Source: Paraburkholderia nodosa DSM 21604 (GTDB lineage: Bacteria; Pseudomonadota; Gammaproteobacteria; Burkholderiales; Burkholderiaceae). From it: a DNA stretch of 42,257 bases. The translations under genes and the position numbers were made by a program. The notes under the pieces are model-generated. The model saw only the letters and a program-made list of their open reading frames with translations, made no database searches and was not told the origin of the DNA. Below are positions 6,853 to 14,764 of the stretch, one piece after another. Positions within the stretch are counted from its first letter, which is position 1. Each line of letters starts with the position of its first letter. The stretch is taken from positions 197,139-239,395 of the forward strand of contig NZ_JAFA01000012.1 in NCBI RefSeq assembly GCF_000519185.1. Direction: 5' to 3'.

Positions 6853-8202
6853 ATGCCGGTGGTGCCGCGAACATTTGCTAGCGAAAAGTTGAGCATACAA
6901 CGAGAATTGATCAAGGAAGCGCCCGCCGTCAGCCCCTCATCAGGGCACCCGCTCAGGCGGCAAGCCAGGTGTGTCGTGATTGGCGCGGGACTGAATCTCT
7001 TTCTCGGCACCGGGCAGGTCCTCTTGTTCAGTTTCGGGGTGTTCGTGAAACCGATCGTCGAGAGCACAGGTTGGTCCCGTGCCGACGTCAGTTCCGCGGC
7101 ATTGTGGGGTCAATTGCTCGTTGCACTAGCTTCTCCGTTGACCGGGCTCGCTGTCGACCGGTTCGGCGCGAGACGTGTTGCGCGTTTTGCCGGCCCGTCG
7201 CTGGGCGTGGGCGTAATGCTCGTTGGCGTATTGTCCAATAGCCCGCAAAGCTTCACCTTCTTCTTCGCTCTGAGCTTTCTGTTCGGCGCCGCACAGGTGC
7301 CGGTGCCGTACGTGAAGGCGGTTGCGGACTGGCATGAGAAACGTCTCGGACTGGCGCTCGGGTCGGCCATGATATTGAGCGGGGTAGGTGTCGCTGTGTT
7401 TCCGCCGCTGTCGGCTGCGCTCATCAATGCGTTCGGTTGGCGCCATGCCTATGTTGCGCTCGCCATCATCGTCTGGGCAGTGAGCATCCCGTCTGTTGCG
7501 TTTCTGCTCTATGAGGCACCAGTGGGGAAGGTGCGCAAACAACCGGGCGTGAATCGTGTCGCTACCCCTGACATGGCCGCGGAGCGGGGGATGACGCTGG
7601 GTCATGCGGTTCGTACGCGGCCATTCTGGCTCATTGCCATCAGCTTTTTCCTGCTCTCCGTCGTGGTGGGCGCCGGTACCCACGTACTTCCGATCGTGCT
7701 CTCCGATTTTGGCCTGAGAACGCAATCGGCGTCGTTTGTCATGACGATCGTCGGCGCGGCGATGATGATTGCGCGGTTTGCGTTCGGCGCATTGCTCGAC
7801 CGCTTCAGCGCCCCCCATCTCACCGCACTCGTGTTTTTCGGCGCCGCGCTCGCCTTCATGTGTCTTGCTGCCGGCATATCCGCAGCCACGGTGCCAGTGG
7901 CTGCCGTGCTGATCGGGATCGCATTGGGATCGGAAGTCGATAGCCTTGCATATCTGGCATCGCGCATGTTTGGCCGTCGGCACCTGGGTGCGGTGTATGG
8001 AACGTTGATGTTTTGCTTTAGCTTCGGCCTCGGATGTGGGCCGGCGCTCTTTGGGGAAATCTACGCACGTTCAGGTAGCTATCATGCCGCCTTCGAACTG
8101 GCAGCCGGCCTGGCTGCTATTGCAGCCTTGATGTTGCTGGGAATTCGGACCGCTGACTTGCACGGTGCTACGCAAAGGCCATCAGACGCGCTTGAAGCGT
8201 AG
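6853..8202 (+). CDS. MFS transporter (monocarboxylate/oxalate-formate-like)
   Basis: From ATG 6853 this is a 449-residue carrier with about 12 membrane segments. TM1 covers VVIGAGLNLFLGTGQVLLFSFGVFV, a motif-A-like loop is PLTGLAVDRFGARRVARF, and an FGWRHAYVALA block is typical of bacterial monocarboxylate and OFA-like MFS carriers. The start is uncertain: ATG 6796 adds 19 residues, and earlier frames reach into the promoter. 6853 is preferred because GGGGCAGG lies upstream and it leaves a 108-nt leader after the module A start. It is monocistronic and converges on the PrpD gene. A role in uptake of an organic acid is inferred from family and context. Confidence 0.85.
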   Translation: MPVVPRTFASEKLSIQRELIKEAPAVSPSSGHPLRRQARCVVIGAGLNLFLGTGQVLLFSFGVFVKPIVESTGWSRADVSSAALWGQLLVALASPLTGLAVDRFGARRVARFAGPSLGVGVMLVGVLSNSPQSFTFFFALSFLFGAAQVPVPYVKAVADWHEKRLGLALGSAMILSGVGVAVFPPLSAALINAFGWRHAYVALAIIVWAVSIPSVAFLLYEAPVGKVRKQPGVNRVATPDMAAERGMTLGHAVRTRPFWLIAISFFLLSVVVGAGTHVLPIVLSDFGLRTQSASFVMTIVGAAMMIARFAFGALLDRFSAPHLTALVFFGAALAFMCLAAGISAATVPVAAVLIGIALGSEVDSLAYLASRMFGRRHLGAVYGTLMFCFSFGLGCGPALFGEIYARSGSYHAAFELAAGLAAIAALMLLGIRTADLHGATQRPSDALEA

Positions 8203-8324
8203 GCTGCAAAAAGACACGCTGGTTCTTTGTGCTTTCGTGAGAGCGGTGCCGACGGGACGAGCGCCCACCGCGAGGCCGGTGGCGACTACCCGCGCGAGAC
8301 TGGCGAGCAGCTCGGGCCGGCGTC

Positions 8325-8352
8325 CGGAGCGCACCATACTGCACGCGCTCCG
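8325..8352. terminator. Hairpin between convergent genes (possible terminator)
   Basis: A perfect 8-bp inverted repeat, CGGAGCGC / GCGCTCCG, with a 12-nt loop lies in the 162-bp gap between the MFS gene (+) and MmgE/PrpD (-), which run towards each other. There is no T-run on either side, so intrinsic termination is doubtful. Nothing else is recognisable in the gap. Confidence 0.3.
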
Positions 8353-8364
8353 CACCTGCGATGT

Positions 8365-9831
8365 CTAGCTACGCCCGCCCGCTTCGAACACTACCTGCAG
8401 CTGGTCCGAGATGCGCGAGACGGGCAGGGCTTCGATATTCATGACTGCGTCGGCCAGTGTGCCTGCTGCCTGCACCAATGCCGAAGCACCACGGCCAAGC
8501 GTGTCGAGGCCCGCCATCACATTGAACTTGGCTCTCAAGGCCTGGTCGGTGAAATGCGTCTCCTGATTCCACGGATCGCCCAGCGCGTGATCGGCGGTCG
8601 CGCTGAAGACGCGTCCGCGTGCGTGAATGTCGACGCCGCCCGGCACGCCGCGCCACTGACCGCCCGTCATCCATTCGGCGATGTTCGCCGAGCTCGGCTC
8701 CGCGACGACGCTCACCCGCGCGCGGAACGCCGCGATCGAGTCGTCGTTCATCGTCTTCGGCGCGTACCAGAGCGGTCCCGGCGGCACACCGTGCGCCGCG
8801 GCAGCCAGCGCGTGGGCATGGCTGAATTCGGCGCTCAGCATGTCGGCAGGCTGCTGTTCGCGGAAGATGCGGGTGAGCGCGAACGGGTTCGCGCGCACCG
8901 TGACGCGCTCGATCTCGCCTGCCGTCAGCGAGTGTTCGGCCATCAGGCGCGTGAAGGCGGTGAGCGGATGGTGGATCCAGCGGCAGCACGGCCAGGGCTT
9001 GTAGGTCGTGTTGAGGATTTGCCAGCGCGAGCCGAGACCGGACATGAGCGCGGCGTCGTCGTGCGTCGGCGAGCCGTAGGTCTTCCAGAACGCATTGTCG
9101 CCGTCCAGAAAGTCCTTGAAGCCCGTGCTGCCCAGCTTCGCGAGCAGCGCTGCCGACACGCCGACTTCGGCGCACCAGCCCGCATCAGCGTACTTGTACA
9201 TCGGTTGCTCGACAGATTCGGCCCATTTGCGCAGCGTCGGCTGAGGCGAGTTGGCGCCGCCGATGCCGAATGCGTGATTGGCCTGTCGAGCGTCGAGCCC
9301 GGCGATGTTCGAGGCCGCGCCTATCGCCGCCCACGAGATGGTCGCCGCGGGTCCGCCCAGCTCGTTCCAGCCGGTGACCTGGCCGTTTTCGATCTGCATC
9401 GGTGCGCCCATCCAGCTGCCGATGCGCGCACCGAGATCGAATCCCACCGCGATTGCCGTGATCAGCTCTCGCCCGCTCCTTGCCTGCATTTCGGCGAGAG
9501 CAAGCGCGGAGAAGACCGTCGCGTTACCGAAGTGCGTCGAAGTCGGGAACGTGTCGTCGGCGTCGAGTACGTTGGCGAGACGCGCATTCGCGTAGGCCGC
9601 GCTCGTGGCGCTGCTGCGCGCCGCGCTGCCGATTACGGTCGCGTCTGAGTTGCCGCCAAGCATGTTCACGTAGTCGAGCGCGATGCGACCGCTTTCCGTG
9701 TGCACGGCGCCGAGCGCGCAGCCTATCGTATCGAGCAACAGACGCTTACTCTCGGCGACAACCGTATCGGGCAGATGATCGAAGCGCGTTTCGGTCACGA
9801 ACTCGGCGAGTTGCTGGGTCAGTGCAGTCAT
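8365..9831 (-). CDS. MmgE/PrpD family protein
   Basis: This 488-residue protein aligns by eye with the MmgE/PrpD fold. The N-terminal helical part includes LLLDTIGCALGAVHTESGR, AAYANARLANVLDADDTF and the family-typical THFGNATVFSALALAE. The family includes 2-methylcitrate dehydratase, cis-aconitate decarboxylase, iminodisuccinate epimerase and many uncharacterised members, so substrate cannot be assigned; a dehydratase, epimerase or decarboxylase acting on a di- or tricarboxylate is possible. ATG 9831 is chosen because AGAGGA lies eight bases upstream and it starts the conserved MTALTQQLAEFV helix. It follows the MFS gene (25-bp gap) as the second gene of a minus-strand operon driven from module B. 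Confidence 0.87.
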   Translation of the reverse strand: MTALTQQLAEFVTETRFDHLPDTVVAESKRLLLDTIGCALGAVHTESGRIALDYVNMLGGNSDATVIGSAARSSATSAAYANARLANVLDADDTFPTSTHFGNATVFSALALAEMQARSGRELITAIAVGFDLGARIGSWMGAPMQIENGQVTGWNELGGPAATISWAAIGAASNIAGLDARQANHAFGIGGANSPQPTLRKWAESVEQPMYKYADAGWCAEVGVSAALLAKLGSTGFKDFLDGDNAFWKTYGSPTHDDAALMSGLGSRWQILNTTYKPWPCCRWIHHPLTAFTRLMAEHSLTAGEIERVTVRANPFALTRIFREQQPADMLSAEFSHAHALAAAAHGVPPGPLWYAPKTMNDDSIAAFRARVSVVAEPSSANIAEWMTGGQWRGVPGGVDIHARGRVFSATADHALGDPWNQETHFTDQALRAKFNVMAGLDTLGRGASALVQAAGTLADAVMNIEALPVSRISDQLQVVFEAGGRS

Positions 9832-9856
9832 GTCGGATCCTCTTTTAACGGGGTAT

Positions 9857-11512
9857 TCAGTCGGTGAGCTGGTGGGCTGCCACCACGCCACCCAGTTCTT
9901 GCGTGGCGGCCGCGTCGTAAGCGGCAAGCTCTGCTTGCGCGGCGGCTTCGCCGTCTACGAGCGACCTTCCCGCGACAATCAGCGAGGCGATCGACACGGG
10001 CAGAACAGCTAGTGCACATAGAATGGCGAGGCGCAGGTCGCCGGTCGCGTCGCTCAGGAGTCCAACGCAGTAAGGGCCGAGCCCGAGCCCGAAAATGTTC
10101 GGCCCTAGCGAGAACGCCGCGAATGCGGTCCCACGTAGGCGCGGAATCACGAGATCCTGAGTCGTAGCCTGCAGCGGGCCGAACCACATCGGCACGAAGA
10201 ACGTGGCGAAAGCGTAGGCGCAATAGAACACGCTCACACTTGGCGTGAGGTACTGCACGACGCTTGCGGCCGTGAACAAGGTGGCGGTGCAGCAGACGAA
10301 GTAGAGGCGTCCGAGCGGATGCCTGCGCTTGGCGAAATCGCACAGATAGCCGCTGATCGTGATGCCGAGGCCGCCCGCAAAGATCGCGATGATGCCTAGA
10401 TGCAGACCGGCCTCGGCGGTGAGACCGAGCTTGCGGCTCGCGTAGACGAACACGAAGCCATTGACGGCGTTCATCGCGAAGGCGAGGAAGGCGCCCGCAA
10501 CCGTGACGGCCGTAAAGGCCTTTGAGCCTGTGATGAGCCTGTACGCGGCCGGGTCGCCGAGCCGCGTGGCCTGATACCAGTTCGAGCAGACATACACGGC
10601 GATTGCAATGGCCAGCCATTGAACGAAGTTGCTGGTTATCGGCATACCGAAAAGGGCGCCGATTTGCACGTTGCGGCTGGCGGAGAGCATGCCGTTCGTG
10701 CCCCATGTCGCGAAAGTGACCACGCACGCGGCGATGACCAGGTAGGCCGCATTGCGCACGTATTCGCGCGGCGGTGCATTGAGTGCGGCGAGATGCATCC
10801 AGCTCCACGGCGGCACCATCGCGCCGAGGTCGCGCATGGCGTGAGCGAACGGGTGCGGGTCCGCTTTGGCCGGCACCGTATCGAGCCGGCCGCGCTGCGG
10901 TTCGCGTACGGTCAGCAGGACCACGAGCGCGAGAACGATGCCCGGCAGGCCAACGCCCATGAACGATACCTGCCAGCCGCTCAGCCCGAGCGGGGCGGCG
11001 CCGGCCGAGCCATAAGCGTGCTGCCAGGCGGCCACGATCGAGCCGCCGATGGCGAGCGACGCACCCGCCCCCACATACACGCCCACGGAATAGAGCGCGA
11101 GCACGGTGCCTCGCCGCGTGCGCTCGAAGTAGTCGCCGAGCAGCGAGACCGCGGCTGGCGTGGCGCTCGCTTCGCCCACGCCGACGCCCACTCGTGCCGC
11201 GCCGAGCTGGGCGAAGTTGCGAGAGAGCCCCGAGAGCGCGGTCATCAGCGACCAGAACGAGAGGCCGAGCACGAGCGTGCGTACGCGGCTCCAGCCATCG
11301 GCGAGACGCGCGAGCGGGATACCGAACACGCAGTAGAACAGTGCGAATGAGGTGCCGTAAAGCAGGCCCAGCTGCGCGTCTGAAATGCCCATGTCCTTCT
11401 TCAGGAAGGGCGCGAGGATGGTGACGATCTGCCGGTCGACATAACCGAACGCATAGATCAGCGTCAGGACGAGGAGGACGTACCAACGGTACCAGGGTCG
11501 TTCGCGATTCAT
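9857..11512 (-). CDS. MFS transporter, spinster-like subfamily
   Basis: From ATG 11512 this is a 551-residue carrier, longer than usual for MFS (about 430), with extra loop and C-terminal sequence. The N-terminus RWYVLLVLTLIYAFGYVDRQIVTILAPFLKKDMGISDAQLGLL is the hallmark of spinster-like MFS carriers common in catabolic clusters. Motif A is present as ARLADGWSRVRTL. A frame open to 11686 would add 58 basic residues without a signal, so the later Met is used. It lacks a good ribosome-binding site of its own. Its ATG overlaps the stop of a 27-codon leader frame (11509-11592), which suggests translational coupling. It is cotranscribed with MmgE/PrpD. Confidence 0.87.
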   Translation of the reverse strand: MNRERPWYRWYVLLVLTLIYAFGYVDRQIVTILAPFLKKDMGISDAQLGLLYGTSFALFYCVFGIPLARLADGWSRVRTLVLGLSFWSLMTALSGLSRNFAQLGAARVGVGVGEASATPAAVSLLGDYFERTRRGTVLALYSVGVYVGAGASLAIGGSIVAAWQHAYGSAGAAPLGLSGWQVSFMGVGLPGIVLALVVLLTVREPQRGRLDTVPAKADPHPFAHAMRDLGAMVPPWSWMHLAALNAPPREYVRNAAYLVIAACVVTFATWGTNGMLSASRNVQIGALFGMPITSNFVQWLAIAIAVYVCSNWYQATRLGDPAAYRLITGSKAFTAVTVAGAFLAFAMNAVNGFVFVYASRKLGLTAEAGLHLGIIAIFAGGLGITISGYLCDFAKRRHPLGRLYFVCCTATLFTAASVVQYLTPSVSVFYCAYAFATFFVPMWFGPLQATTQDLVIPRLRGTAFAAFSLGPNIFGLGLGPYCVGLLSDATGDLRLAILCALAVLPVSIASLIVAGRSLVDGEAAAQAELAAYDAAATQELGGVVAAHQLTD

Positions 11513-11592
11513 CGTGGGTCTGCCTGTAGTGGAGAGGAGGAGGGACGGACGTGCGGTTCGCCGGCCGCCGCGCGCTTGAGCGAGGACTGCAT
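11509..11592 (-). CDS. Possible 27-residue leader peptide coupled to the MFS gene
   Basis: A small frame (begins MQSSLKRAAA, ends SSPLQADPR) starts at ATG 11592, with GGAG ten bases before it, and stops in an ATGA overlap with the start codon of the MFS gene at 11512. It lies within the 5' leader of the module B minus-arm transcript. The MFS start has only a weak ribosome-binding site, so translation of this peptide may deliver ribosomes to it. The peptide resembles nothing recognisable and may have no function beyond coupling. Evidence is positional only. Confidence 0.4.
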   Translation of the reverse strand: MQSSLKRAAAGEPHVRPSSSPLQADPR

Positions 11593-11655
11593 GGGATGTG
11601 TCTCCGTTCTGTGCTTGTTGTTTGCGTGCAGCGTCATGGGATGACGCGCGACCAC

Positions 11656-11797
11656 AGGATAGACACGGTGCGCCGCTGCGCACCAATACGATTTTCCGAT
11701 CCAGTTAGAGGAAGAAGTTGAGGTGCGTTCCAGAGGAATATCTTCTGGAAACCTCTGCAAACAGTATTGGTCAGCGCATGCGATCGGTCGTTAGAGT
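11656..11797. promoter_or_regulatory. Shared divergent promoter module B
   Basis: Minus arm: -10 TATCCT (11661-11656), 19-bp spacer, -35 TTGGTG (11686-11681) in GTATTGG, then 17 nt to TTCTTCCTCT (11716-11707). Plus arm: imperfect palindrome CCAGAGGAATATCTTCTGG (11730-11748), 17 nt to GTATTGG (11764-11770), -35 TTGGTC (11767-11772), 19-bp spacer, -10 TAGAGT (11792-11797). The two -35 elements are 80 bp apart, as in module A. It would drive MFS-PrpD leftward and the hydratase-CoA-transferase-SDR-P450 operon rightward. Confidence 0.72.
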
Positions 11798-11909
11798 GAG
11801 CCTGTATCGCGTCGTCCGAAACGGCGCGCAACGCAACGTCCGGGCGCGAGGCGCGCGACTTCGCGCCACGTGCCCCTTTCGTTCAAGCCACAGTCAAGGA
11901 GACAGGCAC

Positions 11910-12776
11910 ATGACAGGCAGCGTCGACTATCTGGCCCGCGACGGCCGCGCTTACATCACGTTGAATCGTCCCGAAAAGAAGAACGCGATGACCAACGCGA
12001 TGTTCGATCAGCTCATGCAGTGCTACGACCGGGCCGAGCACGACGACGATGTACGGGTGGTCGTGTTGCGAGGCGCCGGAGACGACTTCTGCACCGGCCA
12101 CGACCTCGCGGAAGTCGGCAGCGAGTACGGGGAAACGACCTATGACGACAAGGGGCGCCCCCGCAAGCCGAGCCAGCGCGCGCGGCTGTTGCACGACAAG
12201 CGATATCTCGAACGCTTCGAGCGCGTCTTCAAGTTCCTGAAGCCGACGCTCTCGCTCGTGAAGGGCTATTGCCTCGGCGGCGGCCTCTACCTGGCGGAGG
12301 GCTCGGATCTCGTGATCGCGGCCGACACGGCGAAAATGGGCCACCCCGAGCAGAAGCTCGGACTCTCCGGCGCGGCTTATTTCGCCGCATGGGAAATGAT
12401 GACGCTGGGGCCGCGCAAGGCGCGTGAACTGCTGCTGATGGCCGACGTCTGGGACGCGCAAACGTGTCTGTCCGCCGGACTCGTCAACAAGGTCGTGCCG
12501 CTCGATGATCTGACCGAAGCCGGCGAAGCCTGGGCCGAGCGCATCGTGCGCCTGCCGCGCGACGGCATCGTCATGGGCAAGGCGGCCACCAGCCTCGCGA
12601 TGGATTCACTCGGCATCACAAGCCAGTTTTCGTATGGCCACGTGCTGCATGCGCTCGCAACCAACGTGCGCTACGAAGCCGATGAATACAACTTCATGAA
12701 GCAGCGCCGCGACAAGGGTGTGAAGGCGTCGAATCATGAGCGCGAGGCGTTCTACGTGAAGAAGGAGCGCGCATGA
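11910..12776 (+). CDS. Enoyl-CoA hydratase/isomerase family protein
   Basis: This 288-residue crotonase-fold protein starts at ATG 11910 after AAGGAGAC. It has ITLNRPEKKNAM (16-27), the first oxyanion loop FCTGHDL (60-66) and the second CLGGGLYLAEGSD (121-133). Of the two catalytic glutamates of classical enoyl-CoA hydratase, the one in HPEQ is kept (Glu147), but the one in GGGCE is replaced by Tyr127. It may therefore be an isomerase, a hydrolase or another crotonase-type enzyme rather than a standard hydratase (inference). A charged loop at about 73-95 is longer than usual. It is the first gene of the operon from module B and overlaps the next gene by 4 bp. Confidence 0.88.
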   Translation: MTGSVDYLARDGRAYITLNRPEKKNAMTNAMFDQLMQCYDRAEHDDDVRVVVLRGAGDDFCTGHDLAEVGSEYGETTYDDKGRPRKPSQRARLLHDKRYLERFERVFKFLKPTLSLVKGYCLGGGLYLAEGSDLVIAADTAKMGHPEQKLGLSGAAYFAAWEMMTLGPRKARELLLMADVWDAQTCLSAGLVNKVVPLDDLTEAGEAWAERIVRLPRDGIVMGKAATSLAMDSLGITSQFSYGHVLHALATNVRYEADEYNFMKQRRDKGVKASNHEREAFYVKKERA

Positions 12777-13966
12777 AAGCGGGCGGGACATCGGCGCTCG
12801 GCGGCCTGAAGGTGCTCGACTTCACGCAGATGATGACGGGGCCGTTCGCCACGATGATGCTCGGCGATTCCGGCGCCGACGTGCTGAAAGTCGAGCAACC
12901 GGACGGCGACCCGTTCCGGCGCTCGGGCGAGACCACGCTTGGCGGCGACGGCGCATTTTTTCTCGGCGTGAACCGCAACAAGCGCAGCATCGTGCTCGAT
13001 CTGAAGAGCGAGCAGGGGCGGGCCACCGCGCGTGCGCTCGCCGCCGAGGCCGACGTGCTGGTCGAGAACTTCAGGCCGGGCCTGATCGAGCGGGCAGGCC
13101 TCGGCTACGAAGCGCTGCGTGAAATCAATCCCCGCCTCGTCTATTGCTCGATCTCGGGCTTCGGCCGCAACGGTCCCGACCAGAACCGGCCAGCGCTCGA
13201 CATGGTGATCCAGGCCGTTTCCGGCGTGATGCAGGTGACGGGCACCGAGTCGTCCGGGCCGCTCAAGACCGGCTTTCCGTTCTCGGACCTCGTGACGGCG
13301 CTGATCGCGACGATCGGCGTGCTCGTGGCGCTGCAGGCCCGCGAGCGCACGGACAAGGGCCAGCGCGTCGACCTCTCGATGCTCGACGCGAGCATTTTCA
13401 GCCAGGTGCCGCGCGACGTGTATTTCGATCTCACGGGCATCACGCCCACGCGCATGGGCAACCAGCACTGGGACATCGTGCCGAACAACACGTACGCAAC
13501 GGCGGACGAGCGTCAGATCATGATCATCACGATCAACGACAAGTTCTGGCAGATCCTCTGCGATGCGCTCGGCAAGAGCGAGTGGAAGACCGACGCTCGC
13601 TTCGCGACCAAGGCCGCGCGGCTCGCCAATCGCGCGCTCGTCGACGAGAGTCTTTGCGCCGCGTTCGCTAGCCGCGATCTCGCTCACTGGGAGGCGGCGC
13701 TTTCCTCGGCGGGGGCGATCTACGGGGCGGTGCGCACGTGGCCTGAGGTGTTCAGCGACGTCCACGTGGTGCAGAACCTCCTGCGCACGCTGCATCACCC
13801 GAAGGGCGGTGTGTTCAAGGTCATCAACAACCCGCTGCAGTTCTCCGATACGCCGACGCAGATCCGGCTCGCGCCGCCAATGCTCGGCGAACACGACGAC
13901 GCGCTGGCCAGCACGGGCGGCACGGCCTGGCCGGCCTTCGTTGCGTTGGAGAGCGAGGGCGAATAG
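12773..13966 (+). CDS. CaiB/BaiF family III CoA-transferase (copy 2 of 6)
   Basis: This 397-residue protein has the N-terminal block VLDFTQMMTGPFATMMLGDSGADVLKVEQPDGD, then NRNKRSIVLDLKSEQGR and LVENFRPGLIERAGLGY. The catalytic Asp is at residue 172 in PFSDLVT. Length and motifs are complete. It is most similar to copy 5 (24256-25407), sharing NRNKRSI, MLDASIF and GxxHWxxVPxNTY. The ATG overlaps the stop of the hydratase-like gene (ATGA). It likely forms or exchanges the CoA ester handled by the neighbouring hydratase-like protein, SDR or the product of the P450 (inference). Confidence 0.92.
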   Translation: MKAGGTSALGGLKVLDFTQMMTGPFATMMLGDSGADVLKVEQPDGDPFRRSGETTLGGDGAFFLGVNRNKRSIVLDLKSEQGRATARALAAEADVLVENFRPGLIERAGLGYEALREINPRLVYCSISGFGRNGPDQNRPALDMVIQAVSGVMQVTGTESSGPLKTGFPFSDLVTALIATIGVLVALQARERTDKGQRVDLSMLDASIFSQVPRDVYFDLTGITPTRMGNQHWDIVPNNTYATADERQIMIITINDKFWQILCDALGKSEWKTDARFATKAARLANRALVDESLCAAFASRDLAHWEAALSSAGAIYGAVRTWPEVFSDVHVVQNLLRTLHHPKGGVFKVINNPLQFSDTPTQIRLAPPMLGEHDDALASTGGTAWPAFVALESEGE

Positions 13967-14040
13967 CCCGTTTCGTGAAGCGAACGTGCGCCGCTCCCGG
14001 CGCAACGCTGAACTTTCAATCGACTCAGGAGCACATGTTT

Positions 14041-14736
14041 ATGAGCAAACCAGTAGCAGTCGTCACGGGGTGCAACGGCCTGACGGGCCAGGCCATCGCG
14101 AAAAATCTGGGCGCGCGGGGATATTGCGTCGTCGGACTCGACGTCGGTGACACCCCCAAGGGCGATTTCGCTTACCGGCAATGCGACATCACGGACTACG
14201 ACCAGATCAAGGCCGCCGTCGAAGCCATCGGCGCGCAGCACGGCACGATTCGCGTGCTCGTCAACAACGCGGGTGTCTGGCACGGCAAGACCTTCTTCGA
14301 TATCGCGCCGTCCGACTATGACCTCACGTATGGCGTGAACACGCGCGCGCCGTTCTTCCTCGCGCAAGAAGTCGCGAAGCGGCTCATCAAGGCCGGCGGT
14401 GGCGGCGTGATCGTCAATCTCGCCTCGATCGTGGCTTCCACGGGCAGCGGCGTGACCGACTACGGCGGCTCCAAGGCCGCGATCGTCAACCTGACCAAGA
14501 GCCTCGCCAAGCCGCTAGGGCCGCACGGGATCCGCGTGGCGGCCGTCTCGCCTGGCACCATCAACACGGCGATGGGCGAGAAAGTCCCCAAGGAGATTCG
14601 CGACAAGCTGATCGCGAGTTCGGGCCTGCAGCGCGCGGCCGAACCCGAGGAGATCGCCGCGGCAGTCGGCTTTCTCGTCAGCGACGACGCGCGCTACGTG
14701 ACGGGCGCGACGCTCGACGTGAACGGCGGCCTTTGA
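14041..14736 (+). CDS. Short-chain dehydrogenase/reductase (SDR)
   Basis: This 231-residue classical SDR has the cofactor loop TGCNGLTG at 9-16, acidic Asp34 favouring NAD, NNAG at 75-78, catalytic Ser129, Tyr141 and Lys145 (YGGSK), and SPGTINT after the active site. Start 14041 (MSKPVAV) is chosen because AGGAG lies nine bases upstream; ATG 14035, two codons earlier, is also possible. It lies between CoA-transferase copy 2 and the P450 in one operon. It probably oxidises a secondary alcohol, such as a 3-hydroxyacyl-CoA or the P450 product (inference). Confidence 0.9.
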   Translation: MSKPVAVVTGCNGLTGQAIAKNLGARGYCVVGLDVGDTPKGDFAYRQCDITDYDQIKAAVEAIGAQHGTIRVLVNNAGVWHGKTFFDIAPSDYDLTYGVNTRAPFFLAQEVAKRLIKAGGGGVIVNLASIVASTGSGVTDYGGSKAAIVNLTKSLAKPLGPHGIRVAAVSPGTINTAMGEKVPKEIRDKLIASSGLQRAAEPEEIAAAVGFLVSDDARYVTGATLDVNGGL

Positions 14737-14764
14737 GCCGCGCGAGACTGCAAGAGGAGCAAAT

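Noticed and set aside
8262..8283. CCACCG/CGGTGG hairpin after the MFS gene at 6853
   Set aside because: Six base pairs without a T-run in GC-rich DNA is not enough to call a terminator.
8227..9648. Open frame of 473 codons on the plus strand
   Set aside because: It is antisense to the MmgE/PrpD gene; low-complexity Arg/His/Ala translation.
9828..11486. Second 552-codon minus-strand frame over the MFS gene
   Set aside because: It is an out-of-frame Arg-rich translation lacking hydrophobic segments; the other frame gives a typical MFS carrier.
11513..11686. 58-residue N-terminal extension of the spinster-like MFS carrier
   Set aside because: It would start inside the -35 of module B and is basic, non-hydrophobic sequence; the conserved N-terminus begins at ATG 11512.
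12752..14005. Open frame of 417 codons on the minus strand
   Set aside because: It is antisense to CoA-transferase copy 2, which has full motifs and codon-overlap coupling to its neighbours.
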